Assembly (NCBI GenBank): GCA_030589835.1
Contig: JAUUZS010000189.1
Span: forward strand, 1-7,722
Source of the DNA: Cyclobacteriaceae bacterium
Lineage (GTDB): Bacteria; Bacteroidota; Bacteroidia; Cytophagales; Cyclobacteriaceae
Direction: 5' to 3'
DNA: 7,722 bases
Shown here: positions 1 through 6,603 of the stretch, in pieces
Layout of the letters: every line of letters starts with the position of its first letter
Position numbering within the stretch: position 1 is the first letter of the stretch
Notes under the pieces: generated by a model
Database searches by the model: none
Told to the model about the DNA's origin: nothing
What the model saw: only the letters and a program-made list of their open reading frames with translations
Program-made: the position numbers and the translations under genes

Positions 1-129
1 CATCTGCGCCAGCTAAAAAAGGATTGGGAAGAGTTGCCTACAATCTTCGAAAGTTCTGCCATCGACCAAAACGGCAAAAAAGAAATATTGGCCTTTGCAG
101 GTGAAATCATTTCAAATTTCAAAAATTAA
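1..129 (+). CDS. engB: EngB (YihA/YsxC) ribosome-biogenesis GTPase, C-terminal fragment
   Basis: Only the last 42 codons and the TAA stop (127-129) are in the window; the gene begins upstream. The fragment contains WEELPTIFESSA followed about ten residues later by KKEILAF. This matches the end of Bacteroidota EngB proteins, where a WEELP-x-F stretch leads into the G5 box (SSA/SSE) and then a terminal helix with GxxEIL. EngB is a TRAFAC-class GTPase that helps late assembly of the large ribosomal subunit in the cytoplasm. The G1-G4 nucleotide-binding motifs are outside the window, so the call rests on this tail alone. The next gene starts 50 bp later on the same strand but has its own promoter motif, so co-transcription is possible but not required. 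No hairpin terminator follows, only a T-run at 132-138. Other TRAFAC GTPases share the G5 region, but the WEELP signature favours EngB. Confidence 0.8.
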   Translation, partial: HLRQLKKDWEELPTIFESSAIDQNGKKEILAFAGEIISNFKN

Positions 130-152
130 TCTTTTTTTAAATCGCAGTTAAT

Positions 153-160
153 TACATTTG
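153..160 (+). promoter_or_regulatory. Bacteroidota-type -7 promoter element (TACATTTG)
   Basis: TACATTTG is an exact match to TAnnTTTG, the -7 element used by the primary sigma factor of Bacteroidota. It ends 19 bp before the ATG at 180, which predicts a leader of roughly a dozen bases. The -33 region is only T-rich (131-138), with no clear TTTG, so this half of the promoter is weak. Confidence 0.5.
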
Positions 161-179
161 TCATCAAAATTTTTTACCC

Positions 180-647
180 ATGGAATTAAAAGATATAGCA
201 GCAGTATCGGGAAAATCAGGTTTATTTAAAGTTATAAAGCCTACCCGTACAGGTTTGGTACTAGAAAGCCTTGATGGCAAACAGTCCAGATTGGCAACAG
301 GGCCCCACCACCAGGTTTCCATTCTACAGGAAATTTCCGTTTATACTACGGAATATGAAAAAACCATTCCTTTACAGGAAATATTCCAAAAAATTAATGA
401 AGAGTTTGGAGAAGATCCAGGAGTGGATACCAAATCGGATCCGGATGAGTTAAAATCCTTTTTGGAGCATATCGCTCCTGATTATGACAAAGAGCGTGTG
501 TATGTATCGGATATGAAAAAGCTGGTAGGCTGGTATCTGATATTGATAAAAATTGCTCCTGAGATCATGGAGAAGAAAGAAGAAGATACAAAAAGTGAAG
601 AAGAGCCCTCAGAAGAAACTCCGTCAAGTGAGGAGGCTAAAGATTAG
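180..647 (+). CDS. DUF5606/DUF6852-family protein, 155 aa, function unknown
   Basis: A small soluble protein of a family found almost only in Bacteroidota; no biochemical role is established that I know of. The N-terminal part (about residues 1-55) begins MELKDIAAVSGKSGLFKV and continues through a VLESLDGK strand and a HHQVSILQEISVYT segment, typical of DUF5606 and suggestive of a small beta-rich fold. A second domain (about 60-125) has the conserved LKSFLEHIAPDYDKERVYVS and DMKKLVGWY signatures, typical of the DUF6852 helical part. Residues 131-155 form a Glu/Ser-rich acidic tail that is probably disordered. There is no signal peptide or membrane segment, so it is presumably cytoplasmic. The ATG at 180 is the only sensible start: an in-frame TAA lies at 138-140 and a -7 motif lies just upstream. 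It sits 50 bp after engB. It is convergent with the SNF2 gene. Family assignment is from recalled sequence patterns. Confidence 0.85.
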   Translation: MELKDIAAVSGKSGLFKVIKPTRTGLVLESLDGKQSRLATGPHHQVSILQEISVYTTEYEKTIPLQEIFQKINEEFGEDPGVDTKSDPDELKSFLEHIAPDYDKERVYVSDMKKLVGWYLILIKIAPEIMEKKEEDTKSEEEPSEETPSSEEAKD

Positions 648-681
648 CTTGAGGGAAATATAGTCGTCAGAAATCTAAAAT

Positions 682-706
682 ACCGCAAAGACGGTGAGTC
701 GCAGAG
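682..706. repeat. Degenerate CGCAAAG-type intergenic repeat with small hairpin
   Basis: The stretch reads ACCGCAAAGACGGTGAGTCG and then CAGAG. It resembles the short CGCAAAG/ACGCAAAG-style repeats often scattered between genes in Bacteroidota, here in decayed form. ACCG (682-685) and CGGT (692-695) can pair around a 6-nt loop, giving a weak hairpin. There is no following T-run, so I do not call it a terminator. Its identity as a dispersed repeat is from memory, not from a search. Confidence 0.35.
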
Positions 707-764
707 AAATCTACAACTCCCGTCCCGGCACTTCAAAGATTATTTTTTTCATTTCTACATTCAA

Positions 765-844
765 TTGTTCGTTTGTTCGATTATTCAATACCAGATTTCA
801 CCTTCCCTCATTCTCACATTCACCCATTCATTCATTCCCTCATT
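765..844. repeat. Low-complexity short direct repeats between convergent genes
   Basis: TTGTTCG occurs at 765-771 and again at 773-779 with an 8-bp period. Further along, TTCCCTCATT occurs exactly at 803-812 and 835-844. Between those copies is a pyrimidine-rich run of CATTC/ATTCA units, so the whole stretch is a degenerate array of 7-8 bp units with almost no G on the plus strand. It fills the gap between the ends of the DUF5606 and SNF2 genes. No gene, strong hairpin or clear terminator is visible between 648 and 852. Confidence 0.5.
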
Positions 845-852
845 AATAATCA

Positions 853-3800
853 TTAACTAAACAATCCCTTAATATCATCTGCCGTCAAGCCCTTTACAAA
901 GCTCTCCTCAGCCTGGATAATATCATCTGCCAAGGCTTTTTTGCTTTGCTGGTGGTTGATGATTTTTTCTTCAATGGTATCTTTACAGATCATACGATAG
1001 GCAAATACTTTTTTATCCTGTCCGATGCGGTAGCAGCGATCTATAGCTTGTTCTTCTACTGCAGGATTCCACCAGGGATCCACGAGAAACACATAATCAG
1101 CGGCTGTCAGGTTCAAACCTGTTCCACCGGCTTTCAGGCTTATTAAAAATACCCGACATGAATCATCCGCCTGAAAATGCTCTACACTTTTCTGACGGTT
1201 TTTATGTGAGGTCTTTCCATCCAGGTATTCGTATGAAATATTGATTTCCTCCAGACGCTTTCTTATAATTGAAAGCATGGTAATAAACTGTGAGAAAACC
1301 ACGATTTTATGATTGCCGGTCTTTTCTTTTATGTTTCTGACCAGCTCCTCCACCTTTACAGATTCATACCCATAATTTTCTTCATCAGAAAGCAATTGCG
1401 GGGAATCACAAATTTGCCGTAGCTTCATCAGCCCATCCAACACATACAATTTACTTTTTTCCAGACCGTCTTGCTGAATTCTTCCCATCAACATATCCCG
1501 ATATTTGTTTCGGTAGGCGTCATATACTTTGCGCTGCTCTTTTTCCATGTGACAATACAGGATTTCGTCTGTTTTGGGCGGCAGCTCCTTGGCCACTTGC
1601 TCTTTTGTACGTCGGATCATGAAAGGGTTGATCATTTTTCGCAGCTCCTCAGCGCGCTCCTTATCCCCGTTTTTATCGATAGGAAGGCTATAATTATCCC
1701 GGAATGACGTGGGAGATCCCAGCAAACCCGGGTTTACAAAGTGCATCTGGGCAAATAAATCGAAGGTATTATTTTCGATCGGAGTTCCGGTAAGGGTAAT
1801 CCTGTTTTTTGCCTTAAGTAAGCAAACCGCCTTGAAACGCAGTGATTGAGGATTTTTTATAGCTTGCGATTCATCCAGGATCACATAGTGGAATGAAAAG
1901 TTTTTCATCCACTCTATATCGCTTACCACCATTCCATAGGTGGTAATTACCAATTGATGTTTTTTGAATTCGTCCGTGGTTTTTAATCTGTTCGGGCCAT
2001 AATGAAAATGCGCTTGCAGTGAAGGGGAAAATTTTTCTATTTCATTTTCCCAATTAAACATCAGGGTGGTGGGCACCACAATCAGGTTTGCTTTTTTGCT
2101 TTTTTGATGTGCGATGAATGTCAGGATTTGCAGGGTTTTCCCCAATCCCATGTCGTCGGCCAGGATCCCTCCCCAGCCAAAGCTGTCAAGAAAATTAAGC
2201 CAGTTAAGTCCTTCTTTCTGATAATCCCGGAGCTCAGCTTTGATCGTTTTGGGTATTTTGACACTTTTTATCTGGGTAAATTTTTTTAGTTTTTTCTGTT
2301 TATCAACTAGCTCCTGAAGTATATTTTCATCGGCAAGATTATCGAAAAGCTCCTCTATGATCATGAACTTGCGATTGGAGATTTTAAGTTCCCCATCCTT
2401 GATTTCCCCATGCCGGAACATGCGTCCAAACTTTTCTAACCACTCTGCTGGCAAAATGCCCAGGCTTCCGTCTGATAATTTTATAAAGCGCTCCTTTTTC
2501 AGCACGGCCTTTCGGACATCTGCCAGGCTTACGTTCAGGTCGCCATAGGCAACTTCGATTTTCACATCAAACCAGTCACGTCCGGATGACATACTGGTAG
2601 TTACACGCCCTCTTTTAGGATTATAATTAAAATTTTTGAGTTCATTAAGGCCCAGGACTTCTATATTGGCCTCCGAAAGCTGATCAAAAGCGCTGAAAAA
2701 CCAATGCTCTTTCAGCATGTCCTTTGCTTCAAGATGAAAAAATTCTTCGGGAAATTGTTTGTTGAGTTTGGGATGAAGGGATTTGATCAACTGATAAAAA
2801 TCCTGCTCCACATTTTGATCCCGCTGCAGCTTTTTGATGGTATTTTTCTTCATGGAAACATGCGTCCCATTTGATAATATATTTATTTCAATATCATCGG
2901 CATATTCTACAAAAGGCTTAAACAATACAAACTGGCCCATTCCTGAGATATATAATTTCTTCTTCATTGTTGTGGGTTCTATATAAGATTGCTTTATCGA
3001 AGCAGAAGGGTTGAAATTCACCTCAAAATCTTTAGTGAGGGGCAGTACAATTTCTTTTATGAACAGTTCGCGATGTGCACGCACCATTTTCTGAATTGGT
3101 TCATGAGCAAGGCCAAGTAATGTGCTGATGGTAGCGACGTCTTTTGCCAGAAATAATGTGTTATTAAAATTTGCGAAAAAATAATCCAGATAACAGGCAG
3201 AAATAAGCTCTTTGGTGATTTTTACCCTGGAGGCACCAAAGATTAAATAGGGTATCAGCAAGATGAAATCTTCATCACACTCCACATCAAATTCGATGTA
3301 GAAAGGGATCTTTGATCCTTCGATAGGCTTCAGTTCGCCTTTCTTTAATTTATCGTGGTACCCTCCATACCAGGTTTCATATTCCCGAATAAAAAGGTGT
3401 GTCTCATCATCCAAATGATAAAATAGCGCCTTTAGATGTGAGAAAGTATCGTGTAGAGCCTTTATCCTATCCTGTTCTTCATGGACATGTTTATTAAGTT
3501 TACGCGCGATTTCCAGGATTTGCTGATGATTTGAACTTAGGTCAGGATGGTCTTCAATCTTAATATAGTTGAAAAGGGAAATCATTTTGTCCCTCCTTTT
3601 ATTCAGGCGTGCCGACATACAATGAATTCCCTTTAGCAGGTTACCGTTACCAGTATCCATTGTAAAAATCACCCCAAATCCATGCTCTTCGGCCTCCTCT
3701 TCAATAATTGGCCCCGGCAAAAAATGCGCTATGTCTGTCAGCTTTTTATTTTCCTGCTGAATGATCTTTTTAACAAGTTCCCTTTGTGCTGCTTCAACAG

Positions 3801-4671
3801 GTTGCAATCCTTCATATTTATTGATGAAGCTAAAATATATCAGATGTTCATCATGCTTTAATTCAAGTACTTTTTCAATGTTTTTAATACCTGATATACC
3901 GAATTTGTCGGCATATAATTTCATTTTCTTGTGGCGGTTTTTCTTATCCAGAATTAAGAAGAAAGAAGGGTTATTTTGTCTTGTAACGGTAAATAGTAAT
4001 ACAGCCAGAATATGGCTGCAAAATGAGAACTCCTCACCGCAATTGCATTCGGCTTCCAGCCCCTTTTCCGTCAATGAAAAAGAAACGTAAGCATCTGTGG
4101 GATAGTAATAGCTACTTTTGTCTTTTACCACATAGTCGATTATCGAATCCCCATCATAGTGATCAATCACAACCTGATCGATCATTATATTTGCCATATG
4201 TATTGTGCCTGGATTCGATAATTGCTTGATGGATTGAAGCGAAAGCTCTTTATATTCCTTAATTATTGCTTGAGGCAGTGCTTTCTCATCGTCGTCGTAT
4301 TCATCATCATCGTATTCATAAATTTCCTCGTCTTCTTGAAATCCTTCATACTCAGAATCCTCCTTTTCCAGCTCTTCAGGAACAATCTCCAACAGATCCC
4401 TTTTCTCTTCAAATTTTATAAGTGTCGCCACCACATGCTTACAGAGTCCTCCCCGGTCATATGGGCAATTGCAATTGGTATTGATTTTCTTTTTTAGGGA
4501 CAAATCAATAATGACCGAATACATCTGGTTTCCGGTCACCCTTGCCTGCAAAAGCTTCAGTTTGGCATTATAATTAATAGATTGGATAAAATTGGATTGA
4601 ATAATTTCTTTCGCGCGCTGCTGGATCGCTGAAGAAGCATTTTTATCGATGAATGTTTGTATTCGGCTCAT
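853..4671 (-). CDS. SWIM zinc-finger SNF2-family DNA-dependent ATPase (HepA/RapA-like), 1272 aa
   Basis: A Swi2/Snf2 superfamily 2 ATPase, expected to translocate on double-stranded DNA and remodel DNA-bound proteins such as RNA polymerase. Visible domains: a SWIM finger C67-x-C69-x7-C77-x-H79; an Asp/Glu-rich linker (about 98-129, with EYDDD twice); a second SWIM finger C209-x-C211-x6-C218-x-H220; a long SNF2-associated region of no clear motif (about 230-800); then the ATPase core. Core motifs: Q-like LRDYQKEGLNWL (814-825), Walker A ADDMGLGKT (K845), DESQ box (D933-E934), TGTPIEN (961-967), VVFSQF (1124-1129), LDGKTS (1150-1155), GGTGLNLTAAD (1182-1192) and QAIDRCYRIGQ (1208-1218, arginines 1212 and 1215). 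All catalytic residues look intact. It is longer than RapA (968 aa in E. coli), mostly because of the N-terminal region. The start is fixed by an in-frame stop two codons upstream. It diverges from the SEC-C gene. The in vivo target is unknown. Confidence 0.93.
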   Translation of the reverse strand: MSRIQTFIDKNASSAIQQRAKEIIQSNFIQSINYNAKLKLLQARVTGNQMYSVIIDLSLKKKINTNCNCPYDRGGLCKHVVATLIKFEEKRDLLEIVPEELEKEDSEYEGFQEDEEIYEYDDDEYDDDEKALPQAIIKEYKELSLQSIKQLSNPGTIHMANIMIDQVVIDHYDGDSIIDYVVKDKSSYYYPTDAYVSFSLTEKGLEAECNCGEEFSFCSHILAVLLFTVTRQNNPSFFLILDKKNRHKKMKLYADKFGISGIKNIEKVLELKHDEHLIYFSFINKYEGLQPVEAAQRELVKKIIQQENKKLTDIAHFLPGPIIEEEAEEHGFGVIFTMDTGNGNLLKGIHCMSARLNKRRDKMISLFNYIKIEDHPDLSSNHQQILEIARKLNKHVHEEQDRIKALHDTFSHLKALFYHLDDETHLFIREYETWYGGYHDKLKKGELKPIEGSKIPFYIEFDVECDEDFILLIPYLIFGASRVKITKELISACYLDYFFANFNNTLFLAKDVATISTLLGLAHEPIQKMVRAHRELFIKEIVLPLTKDFEVNFNPSASIKQSYIEPTTMKKKLYISGMGQFVLFKPFVEYADDIEINILSNGTHVSMKKNTIKKLQRDQNVEQDFYQLIKSLHPKLNKQFPEEFFHLEAKDMLKEHWFFSAFDQLSEANIEVLGLNELKNFNYNPKRGRVTTSMSSGRDWFDVKIEVAYGDLNVSLADVRKAVLKKERFIKLSDGSLGILPAEWLEKFGRMFRHGEIKDGELKISNRKFMIIEELFDNLADENILQELVDKQKKLKKFTQIKSVKIPKTIKAELRDYQKEGLNWLNFLDSFGWGGILADDMGLGKTLQILTFIAHQKSKKANLIVVPTTLMFNWENEIEKFSPSLQAHFHYGPNRLKTTDEFKKHQLVITTYGMVVSDIEWMKNFSFHYVILDESQAIKNPQSLRFKAVCLLKAKNRITLTGTPIENNTFDLFAQMHFVNPGLLGSPTSFRDNYSLPIDKNGDKERAEELRKMINPFMIRRTKEQVAKELPPKTDEILYCHMEKEQRKVYDAYRNKYRDMLMGRIQQDGLEKSKLYVLDGLMKLRQICDSPQLLSDEENYGYESVKVEELVRNIKEKTGNHKIVVFSQFITMLSIIRKRLEEINISYEYLDGKTSHKNRQKSVEHFQADDSCRVFLISLKAGGTGLNLTAADYVFLVDPWWNPAVEEQAIDRCYRIGQDKKVFAYRMICKDTIEEKIINHQQSKKALADDIIQAEESFVKGLTADDIKGLFS
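4288..4317. repeat. 15-bp tandem duplication inside the SNF2 acidic linker
   Basis: Two adjacent 15-bp units (4288-4302 and 4303-4317), identical at 13 of 15 positions, encode EYDDD twice in the linker between the two SWIM fingers. Such triplet-like tracts are prone to slippage, and the linker length may vary between strains. The reading frame is kept because the unit is five codons long. Confidence 0.7.
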
Positions 4672-4687
4672 GATGATCTAATATCTG

Positions 4688-4695
4688 CAAATATA
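4688..4695 (-). promoter_or_regulatory. -7 promoter element for the SNF2 gene (TATATTTG)
   Basis: On the minus strand this reads TATATTTG, an exact TAnnTTTG match, ending 16 bp before the SNF2 ATG. A TTCG at 4714-4717 (minus strand) could be a one-mismatch -33 TTTG, with an 18-bp gap. The predicted leader is about ten bases. There is no Shine-Dalgarno sequence, as is usual for the phylum. Confidence 0.55.
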
Positions 4696-4730
4696 ATAGC
4701 CTGTTTTTATGGACGAATGAAAGAAATAAA

Positions 4731-4738
4731 TAAATTTG
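4731..4738 (+). promoter_or_regulatory. -7 promoter element for the SEC-C gene (TAAATTTG)
   Basis: TAAATTTG is an exact TAnnTTTG match ending 28 bp before the ATG at 4767. TATG at 4708-4711 is a one-mismatch -33 element at a 19-bp gap. The opposing SNF2 -33 candidate (4714-4717) falls between these two elements, so the divergent promoters would overlap physically. Confidence 0.55.
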
Positions 4739-4766
4739 CCTTGATACACAAAATCATCAACATATC

Positions 4767-6269
4767 ATGAGCAAGGTTGGAAGGAATGATCCCTGTCATT
4801 GTGGAAGTGGCAAGAAATACAAAAAGTGCTGTAAAGCCAAGGATGAACAGGAAAATGCGGATTCATTTCCTAATTCCCGGATACTAAAGGAGCATGGAGG
4901 TTATTCAGACCGAAAGACACAGGAGGAAGAGGCATTTGAACGGGATTTTTATAGTGGCGAAACATATGAGGAAGAAGAAGCTGATTTCAACGAATTAGAT
5001 GAAAACAATATTGATACTGAGCCTGAAAATATAGATAACGATCAATATGCGGATGCTGATGATGCCAATGTCCTCGAATATAAAACAGTCTTAGATTTGA
5101 AGGATAAGGAAGCGGAAAATACCCCTGAAAAGATTAAAGATGAGTACCCTGAAATAAATGAAAAGGAAGAAAGCCTTGTAGATGATTGGTGGGATGCCTT
5201 TCAAAAATTGAAAGATCCTGTTCAGGAAAAAACCCATCTCGAAAATTTTATGGCGAGCAACCCGGATCTTGTTATACACCTGAGCGTACACGAAGAAATA
5301 CTTTTCGAACTTGGAGCTGATTATTTGAAAATCGGGAAATACGATGAGTTTATCGAATTTCTAATGAAATTCCGGGAAGAGTTTCCCGATTCGTATCTTA
5401 AGAGTGCCGGATACTATGAGAAGGACATCATAATTTGGTTGATATCAAAAGGCCGGACAGATGAAATTCATAAGTACACCCATCTATTGCAAAAGTATTA
5501 CGTCGATTGGGAAGATAAAATACAGGATTTAGCGGCTATTTTTGCTGCAACAAATCTGAACGCATTTTTTTTAGACCATTTCACCAATACCTATATACAA
5601 TTATTCAAGAATAACATGGGCCTGTTTCCATATTCAGGTTTCTACAATGTGTCAATGAATATTTTTAACCGATATATCGGTTTAGGCAAGGAGGAATTTA
5701 GGGTAACAGAGTTTCTACAGGATGTGTTGGCCCTTGGAATTGAAGCTAGCGAAGAAGATGAAAAACTGGCAACAATAATCTGGCAGAAATATTATAACTC
5801 AGCAATACGGCCCTTCTCCTTATGGGATGATAACGTACCCAAAAAAAACAGGCAGCTATATGATAAATACATAAGTATAACGACGAATTTCACACGTTAT
5901 TTAAAAGAGAAAAAAGGACTTCAGTGGGCTTCTGCCCGCTATTACGGATTACATATGAATGATTTTCTCGCTTGCTTTCTGGACGACAACAAAAAGCCAA
6001 AACAACTGTTTAATTTCTCCATAACCGTAATCGACAGAGCTTTGGGAGAGCTCTGTCAGGATTTTATATATATCAATTTTGTTCAGTTTAACAGCATTTT
6101 AACATCCATTTATTATTTCGCAGATTATTTACACGAGTGTGGAAACCTAAGTGAGGAAGAAAAGAATAAGGTTAAGGATGAAGTTTTTGAATATTATACC
6201 AATCAATATTCAAAAATAAATACGATGTACCATGAAGCGCAGATTTTTTCGCGGTTTCCCTATTTTTAA
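4767..6269 (+). CDS. SEC-C metal-binding motif protein with acidic linker and large helical domain, 500 aa
   Basis: The protein opens with a textbook SEC-C motif, VGRNDPCHCGSGKKYKKCCK (residues 4-23), with zinc ligands C10, C12, C21 and C22. SEC-C is best known from the SecA C-terminus, where it binds zinc and contacts SecB and ribosomes, and it also occurs at one end of many unrelated proteins. Residues 52-140 are strongly acidic and low in complexity, probably a flexible linker. From about residue 140 to 500 there is an aromatic-rich, apparently all-helical region; segments such as ADYLKIGKYDEFIEFLMKF (184-202) look like tetratricopeptide-style helical hairpins. I do not recognise this domain. 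There are no signal peptide or membrane segments and no nuclease or ATPase motif. The ATG at 4767 is secure: an in-frame TAA lies at 4731-4733 and the SEC-C motif starts at once. The gene diverges from the SNF2 gene. Its function is not known. Confidence 0.85.
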   Translation: MSKVGRNDPCHCGSGKKYKKCCKAKDEQENADSFPNSRILKEHGGYSDRKTQEEEAFERDFYSGETYEEEEADFNELDENNIDTEPENIDNDQYADADDANVLEYKTVLDLKDKEAENTPEKIKDEYPEINEKEESLVDDWWDAFQKLKDPVQEKTHLENFMASNPDLVIHLSVHEEILFELGADYLKIGKYDEFIEFLMKFREEFPDSYLKSAGYYEKDIIIWLISKGRTDEIHKYTHLLQKYYVDWEDKIQDLAAIFAATNLNAFFLDHFTNTYIQLFKNNMGLFPYSGFYNVSMNIFNRYIGLGKEEFRVTEFLQDVLALGIEASEEDEKLATIIWQKYYNSAIRPFSLWDDNVPKKNRQLYDKYISITTNFTRYLKEKKGLQWASARYYGLHMNDFLACFLDDNKKPKQLFNFSITVIDRALGELCQDFIYINFVQFNSILTSIYYFADYLHECGNLSEEEKNKVKDEVFEYYTNQYSKINTMYHEAQIFSRFPYF

Positions 6270-6336
6270 TTGGAATTGGTGTTTAGATGTTAATTTTAAT
6301 CGCCAATAAATGAGTGTAGGGCGCCTCTATTAATTC

Positions 6337-6385
6337 TTTTTGGAATACCAACACAGGTATTTTTTCAGATACAAGGTACCAAAAA
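6337..6385 (+). repeat. Imperfect hairpin within the structured spacer
   Basis: TTTTTGG (6337-6343) pairs with CCAAAAA (6379-6385), and after a two-base AA bulge TACC (6346-6349) pairs with GGTA (6375-6378): 11 pairs in all. Within the loop GTAT (6357-6360) can pair with ATAC (6369-6372). It lies directly against the inner edge of the left terminal repeat. Confidence 0.5.
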
Positions 6386-6391
6386 CGCCAG

Positions 6392-6405
6392 CCTGCCGAG
6401 GCAGG
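6392..6405. repeat. GC-rich palindrome CCTGCC-GA-GGCAGG
   Basis: A perfect 6-bp inverted repeat around GA, in a region otherwise rich in A and T. It resembles the CCTGCC/GGCAGG palindromes that recur between genes in some Cytophagales genomes (recalled, not searched). It is preceded by GCCAGCCTG overlap sequence that recurs at 6466-6474, where the palindrome is decayed (CCTG at 6471-6474 and CAGG at 6484-6487). Confidence 0.55.
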
Positions 6406-6408
6406 GAG

Positions 6409-6423
6409 TTTAGCATCACTAAA
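6409..6423. repeat. Small hairpin TTTAG-CATCA-CTAAA
   Basis: A 5-bp perfect stem with a 5-nt loop between the GC-rich palindrome and the 9-bp hairpin. CTAAA can alternatively pair with TTTAG at 6431-6435, so two mutually exclusive folds are possible here. Confidence 0.35.
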
Positions 6424-6443
6424 TGAGTATTTTAGTAACAGGG

Positions 6444-6464
6444 CAAAAGTCCGGTGGACTTTTG
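6444..6464. repeat. Perfect 9-bp hairpin CAAAAGTCC-GGT-GGACTTTTG
   Basis: CAAAAGTCC (6444-6452) and GGACTTTTG (6456-6464) form a perfect 9-bp stem with a 3-nt GGT loop, the most stable local stem in the spacer. It is not followed by a T-run, only by the TTTT within the stem, so an intrinsic-terminator role for the SEC-C transcript is possible but not typical. Confidence 0.6.
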
Positions 6465-6557
6465 AGCCAGCCTGTGCGGAAGTCAGGAAAAAGCCCAAGT
6501 TGGGAAACAAAATGGAGTTATTAGAGGTGCCCTGTGCTCCGAAAAGTATAATTCAGC

Positions 6558-6572
6558 CACGAATGCACGAAT
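6558..6572. repeat. Tandem CACGAAT intergenic repeat
   Basis: CACGAAT occurs at 6558-6564 and 6566-6572, an 8-bp period within CCACGAATGCACGAATAATT. Sequences of this style are common scattered intergenic repeats in Bacteroidota, as far as I recall. It lies just outside the right end of the structured element. Confidence 0.45.
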
Positions 6573-6583
6573 AATTGTAGATA

Positions 6584-6603
6584 GCACAAGCGAGACCTTG
6601 CGC
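6584..6603. repeat. GCACAAG-CGAGAC-CTTGCGC inverted repeat
   Basis: GCACAAG (6584-6590) pairs with CTTGCGC (6597-6603) at six of seven positions around the loop CGAGAC. It resembles a known style of Bacteroidota intergenic hairpin built from GCGCAAG and CTTGTGC arms (recalled, not searched). It lies 78 bp before the Nramp-like start codon. Confidence 0.45.

Larger units (their letters stand above)
6312..6539 (+). repeat. 228-bp structured intergenic element bounded by 25-bp imperfect inverted repeats
   Basis: Positions 6312-6336 and 6515-6539 are inverted copies of each other, with 19 Watson-Crick matches out of 25. Five of the six differences become G-U pairs in plus-strand RNA, leaving one true mismatch. 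Inside are successive hairpins at 6337-6385, 6392-6405, 6409-6423 and 6444-6464, and a 9-bp direct repeat GCCAGCCTG at 6387 and 6466. The element starts 43 bp after the SEC-C stop codon and ends 142 bp before the Nramp-like start. It could be a MITE-like dispersed element without its own transposase, a structured non-coding RNA, or a 3' or 5' untranslated structure. No clear target-site duplication is visible. The pairings are by eye, not by folding software. Confidence 0.5.

Noticed and set aside
721..750. Intrinsic terminator at the T-run near 743-749
   Set aside because: No GC-rich inverted repeat precedes the T-run.
853..6269. A DISARM, Zorya or other known SNF2-containing defence system
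   Set aside because: No methyltransferase, phospholipase D-like, ZorA/ZorB motor or nuclease gene is next to the SNF2 gene; neighbours are housekeeping genes, and SWIM-SNF2 ATPases are widespread outside defence loci.
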